From NCBI GenBank assembly GCA_034509755.1, contig CM067552.1, positions 19,650,753-19,714,752 on the forward strand: 64,000 bases of DNA, in the 5' to 3' direction. Every line of letters begins with the position of its first letter. Position 1 is the stretch's first letter. This DNA comes from Anisodus tanguticus (taxonomy: Eukaryota > Streptophyta > Magnoliopsida > Solanales > Solanaceae). The notes under the pieces were generated by a model that was given only the letters and a program-made list of their open reading frames with translations, was not told where the DNA came from and ran no database searches. This document shows, piece by piece, positions 48,796 through 60,000 of the stretch. The translations under genes were made by a program, and so were the position numbers.

Positions 48796-49104
48796 TTAGT
48801 AGTGGCGGGGTAGTACCACCCAGATTTCCCCGGTGTTGACCAGATGCTCCAATTCAAACATGAAGGCTTCACATTTTTTGATGTCATGCCTATGTGCTTT
48901 AGAGTGAAACAAATAAATTCCTTTTCTATTTGGTCTATTGGGTGAGGGCTTCCAAGTGGCCTCAACTGGGTGAATCTTTCCGGTACTGGCCAGCTTTTGA
49001 AAGATGCTTGCATAGGAGTCTTCAAAGACGGTGAAGTCGTAGTGCCAGATCTGCGTGTCCAGAGTAATTCCTTCACTAGGGATGATTGGGTCGCGGATTA
49101 ACAA
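48796..49104 (-). pseudogene. Out-of-place gag C-terminal fragment (Tat-like)
   Basis: The minus-strand frame contains FQKLASTGKIHPVEATWKP, then FHSKAHRHDIKKCEAFMFEL and VNTGEIWV. This resembles the C-terminal H-C zinc-binding region of Tat-branch gag. It lies before (upstream of) the gag N-terminus in minus-strand order, so it either belongs to another element or was moved by rearrangement. An overlapping frame shifted by two bases is a shadow. Confidence 0.6.
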
Positions 49105-50450
49105 GGAGTGTAGTCCCTATATATTCCTATGATAAGAGACTATCGGATATGGCTGCGAGAGAAGGTGCCACTTGCTAATATAGGACAGGGTGAGTCCTAG
49201 AGTGAGACTCTTTCCCATACTTCTCAGACTTCGCCACCTCTAGAGGAACGTATGGGCCCTCTGCACCCCCAGTTCCTCCACCTGAAACCCCTGATGAGGA
49301 TCTTCATATTTGGAGGGCAGCGGCAGCTCAGTCCCAACGTCAAGGTACTGGTGTTGGATCTTCTGACAGGACAGTTAGTGCGAGGGTCCGTGACTTCATT
49401 AATCTTAATCCTCCAGTATTTACAGGATCTGACCCGAATGAGGATCCATAGAACATTATAGACTAGGTTCATAAGATGTTGTGAGTGTTGCATGCTACTG
49501 ATATTGAGGCAGTGGAATTAACGTCCTATAGGTAAATGGATGTTCTCGTATTATGGTATGAGGCTTGGGAGTGGTGTATGGAACCACGTGCACTACCAAC
49601 TATGTGGAAAGAGTTTTCAGAGGCTTTCTTACATCATTACATGTCAGTGCAGCTACGACGGACCATAGTTGATAAGTTCTTAAACCTCCAATAGGGAAAT
49701 ATGAGTGTGTGGGAGTACAGTCTTCAGTTTGACTCTTTGTCTAGGTATGCCCCTTTAATAGTAGCAGAGATGAGTGATCGGGTGCATAGATTAGTGAATG
49801 GTTTGGGACCGCATCTGATTAATGAGTGTACTACGGCCTCTTTGCATGAAGTTATGGATATATCCCGTATCCAGGCATATTCCTAGACTCTTGAGGATCA
49901 TAAATGATAACAACAAGCAGACTGAGATTATGATTGTGGTTAGCATAAGAGGGCTAGGTTTGTAGGGTACACGGGTGATCCCCAAGGAGAGTTCAGGCCA
50001 CAATTTTCTACGCATTTGTTGCGCCTAACCACTATAGTTTCTAGGGTCGAGATTTGATCGACCTACTTATTTTGTACCAGGACAGAGTTCACGAGTGTTA
50101 TGTTCTAAGTATAGAGATGATTTTAATCAGATGAGACCACCTTTTCCACCCTATGGCTAGTGCGGTAAAGCACATTCAAGACCATGTTGACAGGGCTCAG
50201 ATGTATGTTATTGGTGCGGATGTCCTGATCATGTTATGCGATTCTGTCTGAGCAGAAGAGGTAGTATGGCACAGCCGACTGGATCGTCCGTAGATTCCTC
50301 TTCAAATATGCGACCCCCAGGTAACGGTTATCAGGATCTTCTAGGTTCTCAAGCTCCCCCAAGTCGGGGAAGAGGTAGAGGAGAACCAATTCAGTGCAGG
50401 CGGCGGACATAACTGTATTTTTGCTTTAGCCGACCGACATGATTTGAGGT
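49105..50450 (+). pseudogene. gag remnant of a Tekay/Del-like element (belongs with LTR copy 2)
   Basis: The plus-strand frame reads ARVRDFINLNPPVFTGSDP (near 49385), HATDIEAVELTSY, WYEAWEWCMEP and WKEFSEAFLHHYMS. It continues with MSVWEYSLQFDSLSRYAP, which is the retrotransposon gag domain of this clade. The zinc knuckle CYWCGCPDHVMRFC (50206-50247) keeps the CX2CX4HX4C spacing. It is followed by Ser/Gly-rich sequence and a protease-start-like SSPDVVIGI near 50455. At least six stops are present. It has the same type of gag as the remnant at 17318, but this copy keeps the second cysteine. Confidence 0.82.
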
Positions 50451-53033
50451 CATCACCTGACGTTGTCATAGGTATATCATTTGTTTTCATTTATGAGTAA
50501 TACACATTGATAAAACCTATCCCCCCCCCTCCCCAAGATACCTCCACGAGTTCCTAAATATTTTAAAATCTAGCACAAAAAGGTTTTTAACTCAAGCTTG
50601 CCCCTTCAGAAAGGTAGTAGAGTTAGAAAAGCTCAGGTTTTACACTTCATAGCTAAGTAGTAGTTGTTTTACGTTAAAGGGAAGCTTGTTAAGGGTGGGT
50701 TCTTAAGAGTACAAGCAGGAGTATTTATCTTTTTCATGTACTTGATTTAGTTATGGACTATTGAGAACGTGAAAAATTTCGGCTAGATACGTTATTATGT
50801 GATTCCCATATGTTTGATGCTAGTATCATCTTACTCTATAGTAGACTGAGGTATAGAGGAAGTTGATTCCAACTTTGTCAACTCGAGATTTGATACAAAG
50901 ATATGTAAAGGCATATTTCGGGTTGGTAGAACCCTCGGACTCATTATGCGATGTGTTATAGTCCTAAATTACTTTCCGAGTTAGAATAGTCTATTGAGAC
51001 AACGAGGGCTTTTTAGGATATTTGATAGATGAATGTAAGGGACGTGAGAACTGTTAGGAGACATGCATTGAATGTTATGGCGAAGTATCGAAGCCAAAAT
51101 GTGTTTCATTTAGTGCTAAAAATGTAGGAGGACTACGACAAAAAGATAAAATTAAATGAGATAGTAGTTATCAGGCCTCATAGATGTGTGGTGGCCTGAA
51201 ATTTAATGTGAAAGTATAAACGGTATAGAAGAGACATCGAGGAATTCCCGACTGGAAGTGCTAGGCCTTTGATATTCAGAAATTTAGTATGAGAAGTTCA
51301 TTGAAACAAGAGACACCACCCAAGGAAACTCGAAATGGAAATGTGAAAATAAGACGGTCGAGTAATCGGTTGGATTTAATTATGATTAGACAAGAAAAAT
51401 TCGGGCGAGTCATTAGATTGTATTAAATGATGAGTTGGATATGACCGTGTGAAACATCGGTTCTGCGACACTTATAACCACGAATCTCAGAAAGTATTTA
51501 AACAGAAATGACGATAAGTAAAGCTCGATATAAGTATTCACAGACTCGAAAAGGGACAACTGAACCTAAATATATAAGGTATATATTAAAGAGATATGTT
51601 AGGAGATAATGATATTAAAACAAAGATGAGGTATGGACAAATAAAAATGATTTTGAGTTTTTTGAATTGACTAAGGGTTCTACAAGATAGATGAGAAGTG
51701 AATTTGTAGCTCAATGAGATCAAATAAATTTTCTCTCTAAAGTGCCATTGGAGGAAAGTTTTAGCCAAGAGGCAAGAAAAGAGATTTGGTCTAAGGTACG
51801 GTAATCGAACTCATATATAATAGAACGACGTCTTGTAACGTTAATCTCATTCAGAATCATATATGGATCTAATGAGGGAATAAGTTAACGACTCATCACT
51901 TACAATATATTAACATAAAGAATTGGAATCAGAAGCACTGTTTGAGATTACATGTATATCAGAACATTTCAAAATGGAAGAGAGTACGACAAGTAAGTGA
52001 ATGAATGAACAAGTTCCAAAAAGAAGTAAAGGAAGGAATTGTTTATGATCATTAACAAAAAAAAAACTATGAAAAAATTTCTAGCACATAGTTCAATAAA
52101 CAAAGCTAAGCTTATAAAAGAAGTGAGGTCTTAAGTATTTTAAAGGATCTCACGTATCAATAATCCTATACAGTTTGGATAAGATTAACATCGTGGCTAG
52201 TCCAATCAGCCGTGTATCCACAAGCGGCTTGACTGATTTGGAATATAAGGAGATAAGTTGACCCGAGAAAATGCATTAGTAGCCAAGTGGGAGTCCAATT
52301 GATGAATTCAGATAATGATTCAAATTACAACAGATTCATCCCATGTATCTGGAAATAATGAACGTCAGTGTAGAGATCCCCCTTTTTTAGGGAAAATTTG
52401 AAAGGATATTTAGCAAAAGAGAACTGCAACCTTTGAGCTTAATGGTAGTGGGACCCTCAGGTACCAGGGCCATTAGGTGTTTCTACTATAGCGGAACTAC
52501 AAGATAAGATTACGATAGAAGTACCTATCGCTATTCTAAGATCGACAAATTTGCAAGTTAAGTACCAAATATGATAGCCTGCATATGGCAAAGTAAGGAT
52601 ACAAAAGAAATGATGTAAGAAATAGAAGAAGAGATGAAGTATAAAGTACTGTCAACTGTTTCAAGACAAGACCCTTACGATTATGATTTGAGTGTGATTT
52701 CCATTTTCATAATGTGAGAGTTAATATTACCCTCCTTAGTAAATGATTAGTCGATGCTCTGAGTAAAGAAAGCATGACCATGAGTTAATGCAATGATTCA
52801 TGAAGTAAGTTCCTATTTCGGGATGTTAAACTTGTTGTTTGACGACCGTATGAGATCTAATGTTATTTATGTTATAATGTATGGCCTTACGAGCCAAGTT
52901 TGGATATATTATGCTTGTTCACAGGGATACGAATAGCCACATTTATAGGAGAGACTATGTTAAAATTTCCAGAACGTATTAAGGAATATTTGTATACTTG
53001 TGCACGCCCCAACATTCGAGGACAAATGTTCTT
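50451..53033 (+). other. Internal region with no pol recognised
   Basis: This 2.6-kb stretch lies between the gag remnant and the 3' purine tract, where protease, RT and integrase should be. I find no RT, RNase H or integrase motifs on either strand, only short frames dense in stops. A C-rich run lies at 50521-50536. It is either heavily decayed pol or a non-coding replacement, as in non-autonomous derivatives. Confidence 0.5.
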
Positions 53034-53051
53034 AAGGAGGGGGCGGGGGAA
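53034..53051 (+). other. Polypurine tract before LTR copy 2
   Basis: AAGGAGGGGGCGGGGGAA (one C) directly precedes the TGTTACATCC start of the LTR. It follows the CATTCGAGGACAAATGTTC motif that commonly ends the internal region of Tekay-like elements. It shows that copy 2 is a 3' LTR. Confidence 0.8.
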
Positions 53052-55405
53052 TGTTACATCCCGCAATTTCGTACGTTGAGCGGCGTTGTAAGTTATGTTG
53101 ACATAAGATCAAATGATGATGTTATTTCTAAGATTATATGTGTTTGGAACCATGGTTAGTATGTGTTGGAAGGATTATAGGTTAAACGAATCAAAAATAT
53201 CAAGTTTCGTTGAATGTTCCCGACATACAGAGCAACATACAGACCATTGTATGGACATACCCGTATGTCACTCCGTATGATGGATGGGAAAGATTCAGAG
53301 AGTTTGGACACATATGGTCCCACATACAGTGGACACCGTATGTCACAACATACGACTGTATGTCACATCATACGACCATATGTTGCACCATATATGGGAG
53401 GTAGTGGCCGATTTAACTTAAGATAAATTCGATAGAGGCCTTATTTTTGCTCATTTATCGACCAAACTTAGTTCCTACACTCCCTAAGACCTCCCTAACA
53501 GATCTTTAAGGTTCAAATGTGAATCCAAGGTGGTTCCACCCAAATCCAACCTTCAAAGCAAATCCAAGTGAAGAAAGTGCTTCAATGGTATTGTAGTGAG
53601 ATTGAGGATTACTCTAGGCGAAGGAAAGCTTTGGTTAAAGGTTGTACTTACTGTATAAGGTAAGTTTAACCCCCTATTTCTTATGTTTGGGCTTATCTAT
53701 GTATTGGTTAAGTTATTTGGATGAAGAACTACTAGATAGTCATTGAATTAGTGGAAGATGTTGTTGTCTCTTGTTGGACTTTTTTGGGTATGTATGTATG
53801 ACTTCATATGGCTGAAAATTATGGAAAATATCTTGGTTATGATGTTGTTGTAATTGTTTATATGTTGAGTAGGTTGATGATGTTACAAGTTAAAGAGAAG
53901 AAGTGACCATATAACACTTGAAGGTTGTTAATGTTGTTCTTATCTCTTGTTGGGTTGTTTGGTGTTGTTTTGGGAATGGAAATAAGGTTGGAAATCATCT
54001 AAACATGATTGTTCTTATGCTGGACATGTTATTATATTTAAGGAAAATCATATGGGGGTAAGAGGGGTTACGTTAGTCCCAAACCAAACTTATTGCTAGT
54101 CGTGTTAACTAGTAGTTTCGTCAGTGACATTATGTACTTGTTTTTGTGTAGATTAAAGAGTGTTCTGAACTACTTAAGTTGTATTATGGATACAAGAAGT
54201 ATAAGGTATGTTAAGGCTATCCCTTTCTTTCTTTTGACATTTATCTAACGAAAATGAAACATAAACGAATGTCCCTCCAAAATAACTTTACTCTTAAAGT
54301 TAGAAGTGCTAATGTCTTTCATTCTATGAAATGCTTATTGAATCTTGTTTGTACCTTGTTGGGAGTACTTTTTATGTCAAAATTGTATTTCTTGTGTGTT
54401 ATTCTGTTGGCTGATGTTTCAAATCTATATTGAGCCACCTTTCTGTTTCATAGAAAAAGAATCAGTCCAAAGCAAAAGAGTAAGTTTATGAAACTCTCGA
54501 GTCTAGAATGTTATGTATGCATATAGAAATATGATATTGACACCACCAAGCTATAAGCGGTGGGCAATGGCCCTTATGTGGCAAATATATATTTATGACA
54601 TGATGAACACTACCAATTGGGCGATGTTATATATACACCACCGAGCTATTATTGGTTGGGCGATGGCTATATAGTTATAAACACCACCGAATAGATTTTG
54701 GTTGAGAAATGTGTACACATATAAACACTCCGATCTACTACCGATGGGCAAAATTACTGCTAAGCTAGATGTACGTATGTATAAGAGTCTCAGAACAGTC
54801 TCAGAGTTTGAGGTTCGCCCTGAGTGGCATTCAAGTTATTAGGTTACTTCTTACGACTTATTTCTAGATTATGCTCTCATATCGTAATTCATGCCTTACA
54901 TATAAGAATTTCATTCGTACTGACGTCCCTTTTTCCAGGGATGCTATATTTTATGCTCGCAGGTTCAGTTAGACGATTTGATGACCCTTATGAGTAGCTT
55001 TTTAGCTCAATTGAAGTGGGTGCACTCCATTTGTTCCAGAGTTGTTGTTAATATGATATGATATACATATTTATAGGTATGGCGGGGCCCTAGCCCGACC
55101 TTATGGTAATGATGTCACTCTTAGAGGCTTGTAGACTTGAGTCCTGTGTATAGATGTCATGCATGACCTTGTCGGGTTAGGTTGTGATGTACGGACTTCA
55201 TGGTTCCCTTGTTGGCCCTTATGTATGTATATATGTTCATTAGGTTGGTATCGTCAGTTTTTTACTACTTTTGACTATTCCCAGTCTATCATGGCTGCCT
55301 TGCAGGCCCGTTTGTATGTTAAAGAATATGGTTAAGTCATGTATGTTGGTTCTCTGCAAGTGAGAGTCTAGTGTCTGTCATGCCCCTCCAATTTGGGGTG
55401 TGACA
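53052..55405 (+). repeat. LTR copy 2 (3' LTR), Ty3/gypsy Tekay type
   Basis: This 2354-bp unit has the termini TGTTACATCC...GGGGTGTGACA and is followed by TTATT (55406-55410). It pairs with 34050-36364 along its whole length. It retains a cluster of short ACATACG/CGTATGT inverted motifs (53220-53400) that is partly deleted in copy 1. It lacks copy 1's long TTG microsatellite and has fewer of the ATATAAACACCACC tandem units near 54600-54730. Confidence 0.85.
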
Positions 55406-55838
55406 TTATTGACATTTTATAATGAAATAAATTAGCAGAATAGAAAAATTAATTTTATTAATAATAATCAAAACTCTAATATCATTCGTACAATTGAAAA
55501 TAACAGGTAACAATAACTTTATAAGCATATTTCAATGTAGGTAATACAAAAATAATTAATAGAAATAACACTATATTTTATGACTAATTCCAAAATATTA
55601 TAATAAATTTTAAATTATAATTTAGAAAATATTATATTACTAACAAACAAAACTTATTTATCTATATAGATAATAGAGAATAGAGTAAATTGAAACATGC
55701 ATCTATACACATATAATATTAAAATAACAATCATAAAAATAGCATTAAATTTTATGACAAATTCATAAAAGAATTATTCTACTTATAGTTTTAATTTAAA
55801 TAAAATATATAAATACCTAGGTTAAGAAAAGTAAATAT
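55406..55838. repeat. Flank duplicated after both LTR copies (copy 2)
   Basis: The counterpart of 36365-36815, with the same TTATT start and the same order of AT-rich words (AATTTTATTAATAATAA, ATCATTCGTACAA, AAATACCTAGGTTA). It ends about AAATATTAT. Right of it begins the sequence leading to the STN7 gene, so this copy probably represents the original flank. Confidence 0.8.
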
Positions 55839-56130
55839 TATGTATAATATAAAAAGATATTACATAGATGGAGAAGTGAAAATATCAAGGGTAAGATAGA
55901 CATTGCATAGAATAAGCGTGCAAGAATGTCTATTTTTCATATTGTGTGCGTGCGGGGTGGAGGGTTTGAGTTTTAAAGCAATGTTAGGAGGGTAAATAAC
56001 ATAGATTTCCTCATAACTTATACATGTATTAGTTATGACGATTTCTAAATTATAAAACAAATATCGTATTAGTTTTATACGTAAATAACTTACCTCTTAA
56101 ACAACTACCATATTAGTAGTAAAGTAATAC

Positions 56131-56357
56131 TCTCTACATTTTAAAAAAAATTGTATGGTTTTGACTTGGCTATGAAATTTTAGAATGCAAAGAATATTTT
56201 CGATATTGGTGTTAAATTAAATACATGTGAATGTACTAAAATGCTAGTTAATTTTGTGATCTCAAACATGTCACGTGCAAAGTTGAAATTAAAGGGTTGC
56301 TAAAATAGGGAAAATATTTTTTTGAAACAGACCAAAAGAAAAGTAAGAAAAATATAT
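56131..56357 (+). mobile_element. Partial MITE (family with TACTC..TTTGACTTGG), interrupted
   Basis: TACTCTCTACATTTT, GGTTTTGACTTGGC, AAACATGTCACGTG, AAAGTTGAAATTAAAG and GAAACAGACC-AAAAG occur in the order I recall for a common Solanaceae MITE. The right terminal inverted repeat is missing, replaced by the next MITE. Recognition is from memory and family naming is not certain. Confidence 0.6.
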
Positions 56358-56492
56358 CAATTTATGTGACACAATTTTTTTTTAAAATAATTTATAATTA
56401 TACAAATATCTAAAACTTATTTTAACTATAAATTTTAAATTTTTTTGCTCGGTCTTAAAGTCCATGTGTAATTTAATATGTCACATAAATTG
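56358..56492. mobile_element. MITE with 14-bp perfect terminal inverted repeats
   Basis: The 135-bp element is bounded by CAATTTATGTGACA (56358-56371) and its exact reverse complement TGTCACATAAATTG (56479-56492). The interior is AT-rich and non-coding. It sits at the position where the right end of the previous MITE would be, ~210-350 bp before the STN7 start codon. Confidence 0.75.
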
Positions 56493-56704
56493 CTACTAAG
56501 GGCTAGTATTTAGAGAAAAAGGGAATAAATATGTGAAAGACGGAGCCAAACAGTCAAATAAGGTGTCATTTGTGGCTATAGATTTTCGCCAATCCAATGA
56601 AGCACTTGGGTCCACAAAAAATACACCCACTGATTGAAAAGAAAATGTTGGAGTAACAAGTCGAAGCAAAGCTAAAAAAGTTTGTGATCGGAAACAAAAA
56701 AGTC

Positions 56705-57088
56705 ATGGCTGCATTTGGCATAGGTGGAGTTGTACTCCACTCTAGTTCATTTCTGGGGAAGAAACTCAAGCTTAAGTCTTTATCTTTGTCGATAGGATTG
56801 AAGAAAGAATGGAATTCAAGGATAATTAAAGCTGAAATGGTTAGGTTTGCACATGATATTTTTGTTGGAGTTGGTGTAGGACTACCGTGTACTGTAATGG
56901 AGTGTGGTGATATAATATATAGAAGCACACTGCCAAAGTCAAGTGGGATCACAGTGACTGTTCCTGGGGTTATCTTGGCTTTGGGTACTCTGTCTTACCT
57001 CTGGGCTACACCTGGTGTCGCTCCTGGTTTCTTCGATATGTTTATTCTGGCCTTTGTTGAAAGACTGTTTCGACCTACTTATAAGAAG
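56705..57088 (+). CDS. STN7: STN7 exon 1 (residues 1-128)
   Basis: It starts at the first ATG in frame (56705); no ATG lies upstream in this frame before a stop. It encodes the transit-peptide region, the PCTVMECGD segment with both conserved cysteines, and the membrane span before the kinase domain. Donor GTAAGA, phase 0. Confidence 0.93.
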
Positions 57089-60000
57089 GTAAGAAGGGAT
57101 ACCCTGTCTTACCTTTCTATTCTGTATTTCTCTTTCCTAAAAATTCTTGTGTTGCAGGATGATATTGTCTTGGGAAAGAAATTGGGTGAGGGATCTTTTG
57201 GTTCTGTTTATAGAGTTTCTTTGGCAAAAAAACCATCCTCAAAGGTATGCCAACATTTAACGCACTTAATGTTGGCACTTATGGGATACGAAATCTCAAA
57301 GTATAGCTGCTATACATTCTATGAAAAACCGTACTCAAGCAGTTAATACCAGTTCTTTTTTTTTTCTTTTTTTGGGGCTGAAGGGTGGTGGTGATTTAGT
57401 CTTAAAAAGAGCAACTGAATATGGAGCAGTAGAAATATGGATGAATGAGCGTGTGCGTAGAGCTTGTGCTAATAGTTGTGCTGATTTTCTCTATGGGTTT
57501 CTAGAGGTACACTGCTCTTTTGTTTGATATCCATTATCACATGAAACTTTGGAAATTTCAATATAATTCTAAGAGTTTTGAGTTACTTTATGTTTAAAAT
57601 GGTGCTAGAATTCTTCAAAGAAAGGAGCAGAGTATTGGCTCCTTTGGCGTTTCGAAGGGGAAGCTACACTTGCTGATTTGATGCAGAGTAGAGAGTTTCC
57701 CTACAATGTAGGTATTTTCTTTCTCTTGTTAGCTTGGTTTTGTGTCCAACATTAACAGCTTTTATATGTTGGTTTAATGCATATTTCTGTAGTTTTCCTA
57801 TAAACCTACAAGGGGAACACAACATGAAGTTCCATTAGTTGTCTAACAGTCCTTATATAAAAAAAATTCACTCTCTCATGGTAAATGTTCAATAATTCCA
57901 ATTGACCTGGATAGATAGTGAAAGTATATCATAGATACTGATAGAGTTAAACGACAAAAGGACGTTGTATAATACACTTAGATAATGCATTTCTCCTTTA
58001 ATTGCAATAAGATGAACAATATGAAGAAAATGCCCTCCTAATTGAGAAAAGATTCCACAGAAAGTTATCAAAGAACATTCACCATTCACTGCATTGATAA
58101 AACTACCTCTTCAAGTTAAGATATATGTATAACAGATGCTATCATTTAAGCCTAATAATCCGATCATACCATGTTTATATATATATTTGATGCAAAATTA
58201 AAACACCTGTGACCCCAAAGGTTTCAAGGTTGAACAATTGCATACTTTTGTATTCATTTTCCCCGATATCCATATGTGAGTTATTGTAGTTCGAATGATT
58301 GTAATTTCTCATGTCTGTTTCTTATTGAAATTCTGATCATTCCTCTCAAAGGAACATTTTTGTTTATCCCTACAGACCGCACTTGTGGGATTACACTGGG
58401 TATGTTGTTGTTTTGTCCTCTCAAAGGACCATTTTTGTTTATCTACTTAAACGTTCAAAGCAATCTTTGACACAATAAAGCTTTTTCCCAAAGGCTAGCT
58501 TTAAGGCATTTGAGCTATATTAGGAGCCAAATGACCCCCATTTTACATTGTGGAAGGAAATTTTGATAATCTGTCCTTGTGTACAGATTTAGCAAAAAAA
58601 AAAAAAAAGAATCCTATGAAAGCAAATAATTGACATAGACAACACCAACTAGTTGAAACTATATAATGTTTAGTTATTATGGGTACACTTACATGTTTAT
58701 CATGACTATTTTTTAATTTATTTAGTGGAGATTATATGATCGTCTAGAGATAAGTGTGATAATTAGATATTATCTTAGGGAACTGCTGAGACAAATTGTT
58801 GAGTATTGGAATAAAAAGACTGGAATGAGCTGGATGGATATAAAGTAAACCCAACCCTAACTAGTTTCTGGTTGATCTGTAGTTTTTGTTTTAAGTCCTT
58901 TTTGCAAAAGTAACTATCTGATTTGTTAAATCATCAGGTAGAAGCATTGATCCTTGGAGAGGTTCAGGACTTGCCCAAGGGTTTGGATAGAGAAAATAGA
59001 ATCATTCAGACAATTATGGGACAACTCCTATTTGCTTTGGATGGTCTTCACTCCACAGGGATAGTACATAGAGATATTAAGCCTCAAAACATAATTTTCT
59101 CTGAAGGTAAAACTGTCTTGTTAATATTTGTGGTTGAGTTTGATTGTGTAAGTTACACATAAATCATTCTTGTTTCTGTGAAGCAGGTTCTCGCACCTTC
59201 AAAATAATTGATCTTGGAGCTGCAGCGGATTTGAGAGTAGGGATCAATTATATTCCTAAGGAGTTTCTTTTAGATCCAAGGTAATTTTCTGCTCTGTGAA
59301 ATGACAAGTTTGTGTAAATTTCTTGTTCAAACACCATGTATGCGTATTCTATTTTAATACTCGTAGATTTTTTATTCTGTCACCTACTTTGCATTTTGTT
59401 TCTTGGAACTAATTATCCCCTTGATAAAAGTGGTACAACTTTCCATCAATTAAACAACAGCAACATACCCAGTATAGTCCCACAAGTGGGTCTGTGGAGG
59501 GTAGAGTGTATACAGACCTTACCTCTACCTTGAGAGGTAGAGGCTGTTTCCGTTAGACCCTCGGCTTAAGAAAAACAACTCCAAACAAGTAGAAAAATAA
59601 ATAACAGAAGTGAAGAAGTCATGTCAAAGCATATGAAAAAAGTAACAAGAAATACTAGATAATAACAAACATCGAAGGACAAGCAACTACATGAGTAATA
59701 CTATAACTACTAGCGAGACAACACTCCACTACCTACTAGCCTTCTACCATAATCCGTGACCTCCACAACCTCCTATCTAAGGTCATTTCCTCTCCCTAAC
59801 TTTCATAGTGTGGCATAGAAGCTTGATACCCCTATAGTTGTTCCAGTTCTGGATGTCCCTCTTGTTCTTGTACAACGGAATCATCGTACTCCACCTCCAT
59901 TCTTCGGGCATTTTCGCCGTCTTAAATACGACATTAAACAATCCAGTTAGCCACTCCAAACCTGTCCTGCCTGCGCTCTTCCAAAATTCTACCGGAATCT

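Larger units (their letters stand above)
55839..56704 (+). promoter_or_regulatory. Upstream region and presumed promoter of STN7
   Basis: There are 866 bp between the duplicated flank and the STN7 start codon. It is AT-rich and contains two nested MITE remnants (56131-56492). Close to the gene, a CCAATCCAATGA motif lies near 56591-56602, a possible CCAAT-type element. No convincing TATA box could be picked. A minus-strand frame at 55860-56060 has no recognisable content. Confidence 0.45.

Noticed and set aside
34050..55405. A single 21-kb LTR retrotransposon with these two LTRs as its ends
   Set aside because: The sequence after LTR copy 1 is the 3' flank, not a primer-binding site and gag, and the shared sequence extends ~440 bp past both LTRs.
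56684..57346. Start of STN7 at 56684 and extension of exon 1 to 57346
   Set aside because: The codon at 56684 is GTG, and the extension reads through introns 1 and 2. Homology supports ATG at 56705 and a splice donor at 57089.
58276..58470. Open frame in STN7 intron 4
   Set aside because: It spans the two copies of the target duplication and the LINE tail; no coding content.
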